Assembly (NCBI RefSeq): GCF_036885605.1
Contig: NZ_CP142523.1
Coordinates: forward strand, 4,216,001 to 4,280,000
Reading direction: 5' to 3'
Length of the DNA: 64,000 nucleotides
DNA from: Janthinobacterium sp. TB1-E2
GTDB lineage: Bacteria > Pseudomonadota > Gammaproteobacteria > Burkholderiales > Burkholderiaceae_D
In this document: piece by piece, positions 8,803 to 18,693 of the stretch
Layout of the letters: every line of letters begins with the position of its first letter
Position numbering within the stretch: position 1 is the first letter of the stretch
Notes under the pieces: generated by a model
Databases searched by the model: none
Told to the model about the DNA's origin: nothing
What the model saw: only the letters and a program-made list of their open reading frames with translations
Made by a program: the position numbers and the translations under genes

Positions 8803-11070
8803 ATGTCCACAAACAATTCCAAACGCACGTTCCTGCGTAATTCGTTCGGTACGATGGCGTCTATTGCCGCATTGTCCGCATTCCCACCGGCAATCCGTCG
8901 TGCCCTGGCGATCGAAGCCAACAACGTCACCGGGACGATCAAGGATGTTCAACATGTCGTCATGATCATGTTGGAAAACCGCTCATTCGACAGCCACTTC
9001 GGAACCTTCAAGGGCGTTCGGGGATACGGTGACCGGTTCGCAGCACCATCGCCGAACGGGTACAACATCATGTACCAGACCTATACTCAGGCAAAACCTG
9101 CCGGAACGTATATTCCCTTCCGCCTTGATGAAACAAAGGGCAATGCGCAACGCGCCGGCAGCACACCACACACATGGGCCGACTCGCAGGCAGCGTGGGA
9201 CCACGGCCGGATGAATCGTTGGCCAGACGCCAAAGGCCCCTTGTCCATGGGATATTTCGATACAGCGGAAGTGCCGTTTCAACGCGCGCTAGCCGATGCC
9301 TTTACCGTCTGTGACCACTATCACTGTGGCATGCACACGGGGACAATTGCAAACCGGCTATTCTATTTTACGGGCACAAACGGCCCCAACGGCCGGAGCC
9401 CCATCGATGGCAAAAAAGTGGAGATCGCTGTACTCAACAACCAGTACAACGGAGGCAATGACATCGGGCCTTCGAGCGAAGGATGGACTTGGACCACCTA
9501 TGCAGACCGCCTGGAAAAGGCCGGGGTCCGTTGGAAGGTCTACCAGAGTCTGATCGACAACTTTGGTTGCAATGAGATGATGAGTTTTCGCCACTGGCGC
9601 GCTGAAATTGAAAAACTGCCCGCCAGTCGCCGTCCACTCCATGTTTCCGCAGTCGACATCACCCAGGATGTCACCCGCGCAGGTCCATTCTATGAATCCA
9701 GCATCGACGACGCCCTCAGCCCGTTGGCGAAGGGATTCCACAACACCATGCCCCATGGCTTTCTGGAAACCTTCCGCGAAGACATCAACAAAGGCAAGCT
9801 GCCAGCCGTTTCATGGATCATTGCACCTTCGGCCTACAGCGAGCATCCTGAGTGTTCCAGTCCTGCCCAGGGCGGCTGGTATGTCCAGCAGGTTCTCGAT
9901 GCGCTCACGGCGAATCCGGATGTATGGAGCAAGACCGTTCTGCTGATCAATTTCGACGAGAACGACGGTTTCTTCGACCACCTGCCACCGCCGTGCGCAC
10001 CATCGGTCAATCCTGACGGCAGCGTCGCAGGTGCCACCACGCTCAGCAAGGCCGACATCGCGGCCGAGTACCACAACCACAAGCCGGCAACCAATCTTCA
10101 ACCGGGCATTGATGGCCGGCCATATGGGCCAGGACTGCGTGTGCCGATGTGGGTCGTTTCACCGTGGAGCCGTGGCGGCTGGGTCAACTCGCAGGTCTTC
10201 GACCATACCTCCGTGCTGCAATTTCTCGAGAAGCGGTTCGGCGTCCTCGAGCCACAGATCAGCGCTTACCGGCGTGCCGTCTGTGGTGACCTGACCTCCT
10301 GCTTTAATTTTGTCAACCCGAATGCGGGGGCGTTGCCAACGCTCACCGGGCATGGCAGCAAAGCAGATGTCGACGCGCTGGCACTAAGCCAGAGCACTGC
10401 CCGCACGCTGGCGAGACCGTTGGCGTCTACAACATCGAGGTTACCCGTGCAGGCTGGTGGTACCCGTCCATCGCGTGCCCTGCCGTATGTACTGCATGTG
10501 ACGGCCCGCGCCGACTCAGGCGCAAAAAAAGTGACGCTGGTGTTTGCCAACGACAGCGGCAACCAGGCCGGCGCGGTGTTCCATGTGTATGACGAGCTGC
10601 ATCTCGACCGGATCCCGCGGCGCTATGTCGTAGAGGCCGGAAAGACACTGGAGGGAAGTTGGGAAGTTGCGTCCGATGGGGGAGCGTACCGCCTGTGGGT
10701 GCTCGGCCCCAACGGCTTCCACCGCCACTTTATTGGCGACCTCAAGGAACAGGGCGATCCGAGAGGCCCGGAAATTCAGGCCTGCTATATGACGTGCAGC
10801 CCTACTGAACTCGCGCTCAAACTGCACAACAAAAGCAGCGCGCGCTGCTCATTCATAGTAGCGGCAGAAGCATATCGAAGCGACGGTCCCTGGATGGTAG
10901 AGGTACCCGCCGGCGAGGTGAGAACGCTTAACTGGTCGTTGGCCGACAGCGGCAACTGGTATGACTTCTCGATTACCTGCAGTACTCAGAAGACTTTCCG
11001 GCGCCGTGTCGCAGGGCGAATCGAGAATGGCAAGGATTCCGTGAGCGACCCGTCGCTGGGAGTTTCATAG
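8803..11070 (+). CDS. phosphocholine-specific phospholipase C (acid-phosphatase superfamily type)
   Basis: 755 residues. The N-terminus SKRTFLRNSFG followed by a hydrophobic stretch resembles a Tat signal with a KR variant of the twin-arginine pair. From about residue 50 the phosphoesterase domain (PF04185 type) is clear: VVMIMLENRSFDSHFGTFKG, DHYHCGMHTGTIANR, SWIIAPSAYSEHP, INFDENDGFFDH and VPMWVVSPWSRGG, which carry the metal and active-site residues of bacterial PLC of the PlcN/PlcH type. From about residue 545 two Ig-like C-terminal modules (DUF756 type, FHVYDELHLDRIPRRYVVEAG) follow. Such enzymes hydrolyse phosphatidylcholine or sphingomyelin outside the cytoplasm for phosphate or membrane attack. 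Base composition is somewhat lower in GC than neighbours, suggesting acquisition together with the upstream accessory DNA. Confidence 0.9.
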   Translation: MSTNNSKRTFLRNSFGTMASIAALSAFPPAIRRALAIEANNVTGTIKDVQHVVMIMLENRSFDSHFGTFKGVRGYGDRFAAPSPNGYNIMYQTYTQAKPAGTYIPFRLDETKGNAQRAGSTPHTWADSQAAWDHGRMNRWPDAKGPLSMGYFDTAEVPFQRALADAFTVCDHYHCGMHTGTIANRLFYFTGTNGPNGRSPIDGKKVEIAVLNNQYNGGNDIGPSSEGWTWTTYADRLEKAGVRWKVYQSLIDNFGCNEMMSFRHWRAEIEKLPASRRPLHVSAVDITQDVTRAGPFYESSIDDALSPLAKGFHNTMPHGFLETFREDINKGKLPAVSWIIAPSAYSEHPECSSPAQGGWYVQQVLDALTANPDVWSKTVLLINFDENDGFFDHLPPPCAPSVNPDGSVAGATTLSKADIAAEYHNHKPATNLQPGIDGRPYGPGLRVPMWVVSPWSRGGWVNSQVFDHTSVLQFLEKRFGVLEPQISAYRRAVCGDLTSCFNFVNPNAGALPTLTGHGSKADVDALALSQSTARTLARPLASTTSRLPVQAGGTRPSRALPYVLHVTARADSGAKKVTLVFANDSGNQAGAVFHVYDELHLDRIPRRYVVEAGKTLEGSWEVASDGGAYRLWVLGPNGFHRHFIGDLKEQGDPRGPEIQACYMTCSPTELALKLHNKSSARCSFIVAAEAYRSDGPWMVEVPAGEVRTLNWSLADSGNWYDFSITCSTQKTFRRRVAGRIENGKDSVSDPSLGVS

Positions 11071-11246
11071 CTCAAAAATTGATCCTGAAGGTGCAAATAA
11101 GACTGCGGCGTATACCCCACCCGGTACGGGGATGCGCCGCAAGTTCGTACTGTCATCACGATAAGTTCCCGCCTCCGCACTAACCTCTCCACTGGCATTT
11201 TTACAACACCCCCCATCAACCCGCCGTCTCCCCCACGGTTCCCTGC

Positions 11247-11255
11247 TGATATAAT
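11247..11255 (+). promoter_or_regulatory. extended -10 promoter for the kinase gene
   Basis: TGATATAAT is a perfect TATAAT hexamer with the TGn extension. No good -35 is seen 16-18 bp upstream, as is usual for extended -10 promoters. Transcription would begin near 11262, in front of the kinase start. Confidence 0.55.
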
Positions 11256-11330
11256 ACTTACAATCAAGTAATATTCCGAAATGTGCGCCTTCCGGCTCCC
11301 GCAACCGTCTGTGTACTGCTAGCCCAGCCC

Positions 11331-14300
11331 ATGCGCTCCCTTTTCGATCACGAGATCATCAAACAGCTACACAGCGGTGCCCGCTCACGGGTTTACCGCG
11401 CCAGGGCTGCGGATGGTGCCGCGCTGATCGTCAAGAAACCCAATCAGCCGTTCCCCTCCTTTCAGCAACTGGCGCAATTCAAGCGCGAGTATGCGATCGC
11501 GCGCCGCTGCCGCCATCCTGGCGTGGCGCATCCGCTGGCGCTGCAGCTGCACGGCGGGTGCTGGACGATGGTCCTCGAGGATACTGGCGGCCAGGCGCTC
11601 GACCACGTATTGCGCGCGCAGGTGGCGGCGCGCAGGACGCCGTCGCAGCCCGCATTGGCGCTGGACGACTTTTTCGACATCGCGCTGCAACTGTGCGCGG
11701 CGCTGGAGGAGGTCCATACGCATGGCGTGATCCACAAGGACATCAATCCCTCCAACCTGGTGTGGAATGGCGAGCGGCGGCGGCTGCAACTGATCGATTT
11801 CGGCATCGCCTGCGAACTGCCGTACGAAAGCCACGGCATCGTCAATCTGCAGACGCTGGAAGGCACGCTGCGCTACATGGCGCCGGAACAGACGGGGCGC
11901 ATGAACCGGCGGGTCGATTGGCGCGCCGATTTCTATGCGCTGGGCGCCACCTTCTACGAACTGCTGGCCGGCCAGGCGCCGTTCGAGACGGGCGACGAGA
12001 TGGAACTCGTGCACTGCCACATTGCGCGCAGTCCCGACTGGTCGCACCCGGCGCTGGCAAGCCTGCCTGGCCAGCTGCTGCCGATCATCCAGCGGCTGCT
12101 GGAAAAAAATGCCGACCAGCGCTACCAGAGCTTGCAGGGCTTGCGCAGCGACCTCGAAGCCTGCCGCGCGCAAGAGCCGGCGCTGTCGCTCAAGCTGTCC
12201 GACCACAACGGCCGCTTCCTCGTGCCGCAAACGCTGCATGGGCGCGAGGATGCCATCGCCGAGCTGCTGGCGGCGTTTGAGCGCAGCGCCGCGGGCAGGT
12301 GCGAGATGCTGCTGGTGGCCGGCCATTCGGGCATTGGCAAGTCGGCGGTCATCAACGAAGTACAAAAGCCCATCATCGCCCGGCGCGGCTGTTTCCTGTC
12401 CGGCAAATTTGACCAGCTACAGCGCGACGTGCCGTATGCCTCGCTGATCCAGGCCTTCCAGGGGCTGGTGCGCCAGCTGCTCGGCCAGCCCGAGGAAACG
12501 CTGCGCCAGTGGTCCGCCAAACTGCACCAGGCGCTGGGCAGCGGCATCGGCATGCTGGTCGAGCTGATTCCCCAACTGGCGTTGATCGTCGGCCCCACGG
12601 ACCCGATCCCCGCGTCGGCGCCGGCACAGGCCCAGCTGCGCCTCGACCGCCTCTTCCCCCGCTTCGTCGAAGTATTCGCCTGCACCGGGCATCCGCTGGT
12701 GCTGTTCCTCGACGATCTGCAATGGGCCGATGCGGCCACCTTGCGGATGATCGAACTGCTGATGGTCTCGTGCGACAAGAGCTGCATGCTGTTCATCGGC
12801 GCGTACCGCGACAACGAGGTGAGTCCCGCGCATCCACTCATCGCACTGCGCGACAAGCTGCTCGCCCGTGACGTACGTCTGTCGACACTGTCACTGGGCG
12901 CACTGACCGAGCCGCAGGTCGCGCAAATGGTCTCGGCCACCGTGCGCGTGGCTGCCACCGACTGCGCGCCACTGACCAGCATTTGCTACCGCAAGACGGC
13001 CGGCAATCCGTTTTTCCTCAACCAGTTTCTCGCTTCGCTCAATGAGACGGGCCAGCTGCGCTACCGGGCCACCGACGATTGCTGGGACTGGGACTTGCCC
13101 GCGATAGAACAGGCCAGATATACCGACAACGTGGTCGAGGTGCTGCTGGAGAAAATCCGCCGCCTGCCCATCGCGACGCAGCACCTGCTGCAACTGGCCG
13201 CCTCGTGCGGCAACCGCTTCGCACTCGACACGCTCGCGCTGGCAGTGGACCGCGCGCCCCGGAAAACGCAGCAAGACCTGTGGCCGGCGCTCAGTGCAGG
13301 CTTGATCCAGCCGCTCGACGAACGCTATAAATACGTGAGTGGCGACACCGATGCGGCCAACAGCGGCGTCAGTTACCGCTTCCTGCATGACCGGGTGCAG
13401 CAGGCCGCCTACCTGGTCGCTGACGACGATGCGCGCGCGGCCAACCATCTTCTCATCGGCCGCCTGCTCCTGCGGCATGCGACGCCGGAGCGTCGGGACG
13501 AGACACTGTTCGAGATCGTCGAGCAGCTCAATGCCGGCCGCGCGCTGATCAACGATGCGGACGAGCGCGCGCAGCTGGCGATGCTCAATCTCCAGGCCGG
13601 CGTCAAGGCACGGCGCTCCGCCGCATTCCAGTCCACGCTGGAGCACATGCGCACCGGTCTCGACCTGCTGTCGGCGCAGGCATGGAGCGTCCACGCCGAC
13701 CTCTGGCTCGACCTGCAGCTGGGCGCGGCCGAAGCGGCCTATTTGTGCGGCCAGTTCGATGCGGCCGAGGCGATCTACCCGCAGGTGCGCGCCCGTACCC
13801 TGATTCCCTTGCTGCAGGTGCGCTGCATTGCCATCCAGGCGCACCAGTATCAATTGCAGGGCCGCCTGCTCGACGCCATTGCCGTCCAGCGCGACGGCCT
13901 GGCGCTGCTGCACATTGACATTCCGCACGATGTGACGCAGATGAAGGCGCGCTTCGCCGATATCCTCGCCGACATCGGGCGGCAGCCCGGCGCGCAGGCG
14001 CCCGACACCTTGCTGGCGGCCGATGAGATGTGCGAGCCGGACGCGGTGGCCGCGATGCAGATGATGCAGGGCCTGTGGATGGCCAGCTATTACGCCGGCC
14101 AGCAGGATCTCAGCGCGCTGATGGTGGTGTCGATGACGCGGCTGTCCATACAGCGGGGGAACAGCGATTTCAGCGCCGTCGCCTATGTCGGCTACGCGAT
14201 GATGGTGGCGCTGTACAGCGGCGACATCGCGCGCGGCTACGCCTTCGGCGCGATGGCGATGGCGCTGGCCAGGCGCCGTGCCAACCTGCAGACGCGCACG

Positions 14301-16373
14301 CTCACGGGCCTGATGTTCGGCGCGCTCAGCAACCACTGGACGCAGCCGCTGCGCAGCTCCGACGCCCTGTACGAAGAAGCGTTTGGCTGGGCGCTGGAAA
14401 TCGCCGATTTCGTGCAGGTCGGCGTGGTGGCGGCCGTGCGCGCCACCGACCGGCTCATCCTCGGCGACTACCTGCCACACCTGATGCACGACATCGAGCA
14501 TGACTTGGCGCTGATGCGCGCCAACGGCCAGCAGGCGATGGCCGATTGCTGCGTCGCCGCCGCGATCCAGCCGATCAAGTGCCTGATGGGTCTCCTGCCC
14601 CGCCACGACAGCTACGACGATGGGGCCTTCAGCGAGGCGCGCTTCCTCGATCAGTATGGCGGCTCGCACCTGTACCGCGCCTACTTCTTGCAGGGGAAGA
14701 TACGCAACGCCTACCTGTTCGACGGCGCCGACGCCGAACAGCTAGCCGGCCAGCTCGGCAACGTCACCCAGATCATGCGCGGCCAGGCCAAGGTTGTCGA
14801 GTGCAGCTTCTACGCCGCGCTGATCCTGATCCGTGCCTTGCGGCGCGATCCTGCGCGCCCCGATGCGGGCGATATGCTGACCGTGATCGGCACGCTGCAG
14901 GCGAGTCTCGCCAAATGGGCCAAACAAGGCTCGGACAACAGCAAAGCCAAACACCTGCTGGTGCAGGCCGAGATGGCACGCTACCGGGAAGAGCTGCAAC
15001 TGGCCACACGTTATTATCAACAGGCGATCGACGCGGCAGGCCTGGCCGGCTACGTCAACATGCAAGCGCTGGGCAATGAACTGTGCGGCGAATGCTGGTT
15101 CGACCAGGGACATGCGCGCGTGGCCGGCGTCTTTATCCAGGACGCCATCGCGCATTACGGCCAGTGGGGTGCGCAGGGCAAAGTGGCGCAGCTGCATGCG
15201 CGCCACGGCGTACTGTTGTCAAGGATGGAAGGCCGCAGCACGCAGCGGCATTCTGTCTCCCACACGCACGGCAGTTCCGCGCTCGACCTCGTGTCGCTGC
15301 TGAAGGCATCGCAGATCCTGTCGAACGAGGTGGGCCTGCGCAAGGTGCTGACACGCCTCATTGCCATCGTATGCGAAAACGCCGGTGCGCAGGTGGCGCG
15401 CCTGCTGCTGCTGTCCGAAGGCAGCTACCAGCTGGAGGCCAATATCGATGGCGATGGCGTCACCGTTTTGCAATCGCGCCAGCTCGACCTGAGCGCCGCC
15501 AGCGACCCGCAGTTCCCGCTATCGCTGCTGCGCTACGTCGTGCGCACCGGTGCCGAGGTGATCGAAGACTGCATCACGGGCGCTTCGCGCTTTGCCGCCG
15601 ACCCGTACGTGCAGTTGCACCTGCCGCGCGCCGTCATGTGCCTGCCGATCCGGCACGGCGGCCAGATCGGCGGCATCCTGTACTTCGAGAACAGGCTTGC
15701 CGACGCCTCGTTCACGGAAGAACGCGTGGCGTTCCTGCGCATGCTTGGCGCGCAGGCGATGATCTCGATTTCCAGCGCCAGGCTGCATGACAGTCTCGAA
15801 CGGCGCGTTGCCGAACGCACGGAACAGCTGGAGGACGCCAACCGCAAGCTGGCGACCCTGTCCATCACCGACGGCCTGACGGGCCTGGCGAACCGGCGCC
15901 ATTTCGACGACGTGCTGCGCGCCGAATGTGCGCGTGCCACGCGCGTCGGCCAGCCGCTTGCCGTCGTCATGCTCGACGTCGACTATTTCAAGCGCTTCAA
16001 CGACCGTCACGGCCACCAGGCCGGCGACGCATGCCTGATCCGGGTCGCGCAGGCGCTGGCGGCCGGCATGCGGCGCGCGGGCGACCTGACGGCGCGCTAC
16101 GGCGGCGAAGAATTTTCGATCGTGCTGCCAAACACCGGGGCGGACGAAGCGCGCCAGATCGGCGAAGCGCTACGGCGCGCCATCGAAGAGCTGGGCATCG
16201 CCCACGTGAACGCGGATGCACTGCAGGTAACGATCAGCGTCGGCATCGCGGTCCAGTCGGCACCGGGTGCCGCCGATCCGGACGCCCTGCTGCGCCTGGC
16301 CGATGCCGCGCTGTACTACGCCAAGGATGCGGGGCGCAATTGCGTGGTGCTGAGAATTCTGCCGCCTGGCTAA
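11331..16373 (+). CDS. giant Ser/Thr kinase-AAA ATPase-GAF-diguanylate cyclase fusion
   Basis: 1680 residues from the ATG at 11331 (a GTG at 11283 is also in frame; neither has a strong ribosome binding site). Order of domains: protein kinase (1-265) with the lysine in LIVKKPN, VIHKDINPSN (HKD in place of HRD, residue ~135), LIDFGIA and RYMAPEQTGR; an AAA/STAND-like ATPase with Walker A GHSGIGKSAV (~330) and Walker B LVLFLDDLQWAD (~458); a long helical, TPR-like region (600-1280); a GAF domain (~1320-1485); and a GGDEF domain with GGEEF at ~1590 and an RAGD inhibitory I-site five residues upstream. It should therefore be an active, product-inhibited diguanylate cyclase. The first three parts match a family of predictive-signalling kinases that usually end in a histidine kinase; here the output is c-di-GMP. 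Cytoplasmic: no transmembrane segment is seen. Confidence 0.9.
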   Translation: MRSLFDHEIIKQLHSGARSRVYRARAADGAALIVKKPNQPFPSFQQLAQFKREYAIARRCRHPGVAHPLALQLHGGCWTMVLEDTGGQALDHVLRAQVAARRTPSQPALALDDFFDIALQLCAALEEVHTHGVIHKDINPSNLVWNGERRRLQLIDFGIACELPYESHGIVNLQTLEGTLRYMAPEQTGRMNRRVDWRADFYALGATFYELLAGQAPFETGDEMELVHCHIARSPDWSHPALASLPGQLLPIIQRLLEKNADQRYQSLQGLRSDLEACRAQEPALSLKLSDHNGRFLVPQTLHGREDAIAELLAAFERSAAGRCEMLLVAGHSGIGKSAVINEVQKPIIARRGCFLSGKFDQLQRDVPYASLIQAFQGLVRQLLGQPEETLRQWSAKLHQALGSGIGMLVELIPQLALIVGPTDPIPASAPAQAQLRLDRLFPRFVEVFACTGHPLVLFLDDLQWADAATLRMIELLMVSCDKSCMLFIGAYRDNEVSPAHPLIALRDKLLARDVRLSTLSLGALTEPQVAQMVSATVRVAATDCAPLTSICYRKTAGNPFFLNQFLASLNETGQLRYRATDDCWDWDLPAIEQARYTDNVVEVLLEKIRRLPIATQHLLQLAASCGNRFALDTLALAVDRAPRKTQQDLWPALSAGLIQPLDERYKYVSGDTDAANSGVSYRFLHDRVQQAAYLVADDDARAANHLLIGRLLLRHATPERRDETLFEIVEQLNAGRALINDADERAQLAMLNLQAGVKARRSAAFQSTLEHMRTGLDLLSAQAWSVHADLWLDLQLGAAEAAYLCGQFDAAEAIYPQVRARTLIPLLQVRCIAIQAHQYQLQGRLLDAIAVQRDGLALLHIDIPHDVTQMKARFADILADIGRQPGAQAPDTLLAADEMCEPDAVAAMQMMQGLWMASYYAGQQDLSALMVVSMTRLSIQRGNSDFSAVAYVGYAMMVALYSGDIARGYAFGAMAMALARRRANLQTRTLTGLMFGALSNHWTQPLRSSDALYEEAFGWALEIADFVQVGVVAAVRATDRLILGDYLPHLMHDIEHDLALMRANGQQAMADCCVAAAIQPIKCLMGLLPRHDSYDDGAFSEARFLDQYGGSHLYRAYFLQGKIRNAYLFDGADAEQLAGQLGNVTQIMRGQAKVVECSFYAALILIRALRRDPARPDAGDMLTVIGTLQASLAKWAKQGSDNSKAKHLLVQAEMARYREELQLATRYYQQAIDAAGLAGYVNMQALGNELCGECWFDQGHARVAGVFIQDAIAHYGQWGAQGKVAQLHARHGVLLSRMEGRSTQRHSVSHTHGSSALDLVSLLKASQILSNEVGLRKVLTRLIAIVCENAGAQVARLLLLSEGSYQLEANIDGDGVTVLQSRQLDLSAASDPQFPLSLLRYVVRTGAEVIEDCITGASRFAADPYVQLHLPRAVMCLPIRHGGQIGGILYFENRLADASFTEERVAFLRMLGAQAMISISSARLHDSLERRVAERTEQLEDANRKLATLSITDGLTGLANRRHFDDVLRAECARATRVGQPLAVVMLDVDYFKRFNDRHGHQAGDACLIRVAQALAAGMRRAGDLTARYGGEEFSIVLPNTGADEARQIGEALRRAIEELGIAHVNADALQVTISVGIAVQSAPGAADPDALLRLADAALYYAKDAGRNCVVLRILPPG

Positions 16374-16400
16374 TCCGCGTTCACGGCGTGGGGCGACTCC

Positions 16401-17900
16401 TCAATCGCTGCCATGGCTGTTCTCGCGCGCCTGCTCCTGCGCCTTTTCCTGCGACACCAATCCATTGAAGAACAGATTGAGCAGCACGGCAACGATGGCG
16501 GCCAGCAGGATGCCGCTGTGCAGCAGCGGCGACAGGGCTTTCGGCATGTGCTGCGCGTACTGTTCCGCCACCAGCGGCAGCATGCCGAAGCCGATCGACA
16601 GGGCTACGATGAACAGGTTGTTGCGGTTGCTCTTGTAGTCGACGCCGGCCAGGATGCGGATGCCCGTGGCGGCAACCATGCCGAACATTACCAGCCCCGC
16701 CCCGCCTAGCACGAACGCCGGCACGGCTTCGGCCGTCTGCGCAACCTTCGGTATCACACCCATGACCAGCAGGATGACGCCGGCCGCCACGCAGACCCAG
16801 CGGCTGCGCACGCCCGTCACGCCCACCAGGCCCACGTTTTGCGAGAACGAGGTGTACGGGAAGGTATTGAAGATACCCCCGATCAAGGTGCCCAGGCCAT
16901 CGACGCGCAAGCCGCGGCTGATGTCGGCCTGCTCGATGCGCTTGCCAGTCATCTCGCCCAAGGCCAAAAACATGCCCAGCGACTCGATCATGACGACGAT
17001 CATCACCAGGCTCATGGTGACGATGGCCACCACGTCGAAAGTCGGCATGCCAAACTGAAACGGCGTGACGATGGCAAAAGCCTTGGCGCTGGCCACCTTG
17101 GCGAAATCGGCCTTGCCCAGCGCAAACGACAGGGCCGTGCCGGCGATGATGCCGATCAACACGGCGATATTCGACAGGAAACCGCGGCCATACTTGGCCA
17201 CCAACAAGATGACGGCCAGCACGAAGAAGGCGATGCCCATGTTGTCCAGCGCGCCATAGCCGGGGTTGGCGATCATGGGCACTGGGCCGGCCGGCGCGGG
17301 CAAGCCGGCCGCCGTGGCGGCCGCGGCCATTTTGACGAAAGCGGGATCGGCGATCTGCGCCATGGCGGGCGGCCCGCCCATGGCCCAGTTCACGCCCACG
17401 CGCATCAGCGACACGCCGATCACGGCGATGATGCTGCCGGTAACCACGGGCGGAAACAGCGCCAGCAATCGACTGATGAAGGGCGCGATCAGCATCGAGA
17501 CGACGCCGGCGCCGATCACGGCGCCAAAGATGCCCGTGATGCCCAGGGCAGGATTGTTCGCCATGGCCAGCATGGGACTGACGGCGGCAAAGGTGACGCC
17601 CATCATGACGGGCAGGCGGATGCCGAAATGCTTGCCTATGCCCAGGGACTGGATCAGGGTCACGAGACCGCAGCAGAACAGGTCGGCACTGATCAGCGCC
17701 GCCACCTGCTCGGGCGGCAGCTTGAGGGCGCGCCCGACGATCAGCGGTACGGCGATGGCGCCCGCATACATGACGAGCACGTGCTGCAAGCCCAAGGTAA
17801 ACAGTTTGCCAGCTGGCAGGATTTCATCGACGGGAGATGGCGCGGCAGGCGTACTGCCGGGCACGCTGCGGTGGATGGATTTCAGACGGGGAGAGGCCAT
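16401..17900 (-). CDS. NCS2 family nucleobase (xanthine/uracil-type) permease
   Basis: 499 residues with about 14 hydrophobic segments. NCS2 family signatures are visible: LQHVLVMYAGAIAVPLIVG near the N-terminus, RLPVMMGVTFAAVSPM and the family box NTFPYTSFSQNVGLVGVTGV near residue 350. Sequence style is closer to xanthine/urate permeases (XanP/PbuX/UacT) than to UraA, but the exact substrate is uncertain. It would import a purine base across the inner membrane by proton symport. Its 3' end faces the kinase gene with only 27 bp between the two stops, and no purine catabolic gene is adjacent. Confidence 0.85.
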   Translation of the reverse strand: MASPRLKSIHRSVPGSTPAAPSPVDEILPAGKLFTLGLQHVLVMYAGAIAVPLIVGRALKLPPEQVAALISADLFCCGLVTLIQSLGIGKHFGIRLPVMMGVTFAAVSPMLAMANNPALGITGIFGAVIGAGVVSMLIAPFISRLLALFPPVVTGSIIAVIGVSLMRVGVNWAMGGPPAMAQIADPAFVKMAAAATAAGLPAPAGPVPMIANPGYGALDNMGIAFFVLAVILLVAKYGRGFLSNIAVLIGIIAGTALSFALGKADFAKVASAKAFAIVTPFQFGMPTFDVVAIVTMSLVMIVVMIESLGMFLALGEMTGKRIEQADISRGLRVDGLGTLIGGIFNTFPYTSFSQNVGLVGVTGVRSRWVCVAAGVILLVMGVIPKVAQTAEAVPAFVLGGAGLVMFGMVAATGIRILAGVDYKSNRNNLFIVALSIGFGMLPLVAEQYAQHMPKALSPLLHSGILLAAIVAVLLNLFFNGLVSQEKAQEQARENSHGSD

Positions 17901-18399
17901 TTACGCTCCACTTCCTGGGTTACCGCGGCCCGGATGGGCGCAGGTGAAAGGGAAAAGCAAGACAGAAACAGGACGGCAGGAACACGACGGTGACGGCTGA
18001 TGCATGCGAAGCTCCTTGGATGGGACGACCAAGATAGCCATGCATGCTTCGTGCCAGGTGGATTGTATACAGAAATTGTGGCAAAAATCACCAGGGATTG
18101 GTCAATTTGACCGTGGATGCACCGTTTTCTCGCATGCCGCCCCGCGCACCTGCACCAGAAGGCGGCAAAGGCGGCGGCACTGGCAGGCCGCTGGTGACTG
18201 CTGCTTGGAGTGCCTGTCAATACCTGCTGCCCGTCGTGATTTGCGGCCTGCGATGCTCACTATCTCGGCGGCTCCGTACTTCGTGCAGTTGCGCTTCTTG
18301 GGCCAGCAGCGGTGCCAAGCCCTCCTTCCGCCCGCAGCAGTTTTGTTAGTTGCCAGGCATTTTACGCGTTGCCAGGCGTTGTTAGCCTTTGCTAACCGC
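17901..18399. other. intergenic region between permease and tailocin lysis genes
   Basis: About 500 bp without a convincing gene. On the permease side there are two dyads: TGTATACA at 18064-18071 inside TTGTATACAG, and GGTCAATTTGACC at 18100-18112. Both resemble operator sites of GntR-type regulators and would sit upstream of the permease. On the lysis-gene side there are two direct TTGCCAGGC repeats (18350-18358 and 18369-18377) and a small hairpin GTTAGC/GCTAAC at 18381-18396 just past the last lysis gene, without a T-run. Confidence 0.35.
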
Positions 18400-18693
18400 T
18401 TAGCCGCCGCAAGCATCGAGCAGCGATTCCAGCTGGCGTACATGGGCGGCACGCAATTGCTCGCGCGCCAGCAAGGCTTGCACTTGCTCGAAGATGCCGT
18501 GCGATGGCACCGTCGGCAAGACGGGCGCGGCGGGGCGCGTGGCTATGCACGGCGCGCTCACGGGCCAAGCTTCCAGCGTCGATGCCGGTGCCCAAGCCGC
18601 GCAGCCGGTCAACAAGCTCCCCAGCAATAAAGTAGCTAGCCTGCTGGCGAGGCCGCCTGCATGCCTTTCGGCACCTTCACGCGGCGGCCTCAT
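18400..18693 (-). CDS. Rz1-like outer-membrane spanin lipoprotein
   Basis: 97 residues. The start ATG at 18693 overlaps the stop of the upstream gene as ATGA. The N-terminus carries a lipoprotein signal, LATLLLGSLLTGC, with the lipobox cysteine near residue 30, then a proline-containing stretch (RPAAPVLPTVPS) and a short helical tail. This is the layout of Rz1-type o-spanins, which join the inner-membrane spanin to fuse the inner and outer membranes in the last step of lysis. Here it follows the i-spanin gene instead of being nested inside it as in lambda. It is the last gene of the tailocin operon. Confidence 0.75.
   Translation of the reverse strand: MRPPREGAERHAGGLASRLATLLLGSLLTGCAAWAPASTLEAWPVSAPCIATRPAAPVLPTVPSHGIFEQVQALLAREQLRAAHVRQLESLLDACGG

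Noticed and set aside
18004..18630. Plus-strand frame of over 200 codons in front of the lysis genes
   Set aside because: Its 3' half is antisense to the o-spanin gene and its 5' half is intergenic with operator-like dyads; composition is not protein-like.
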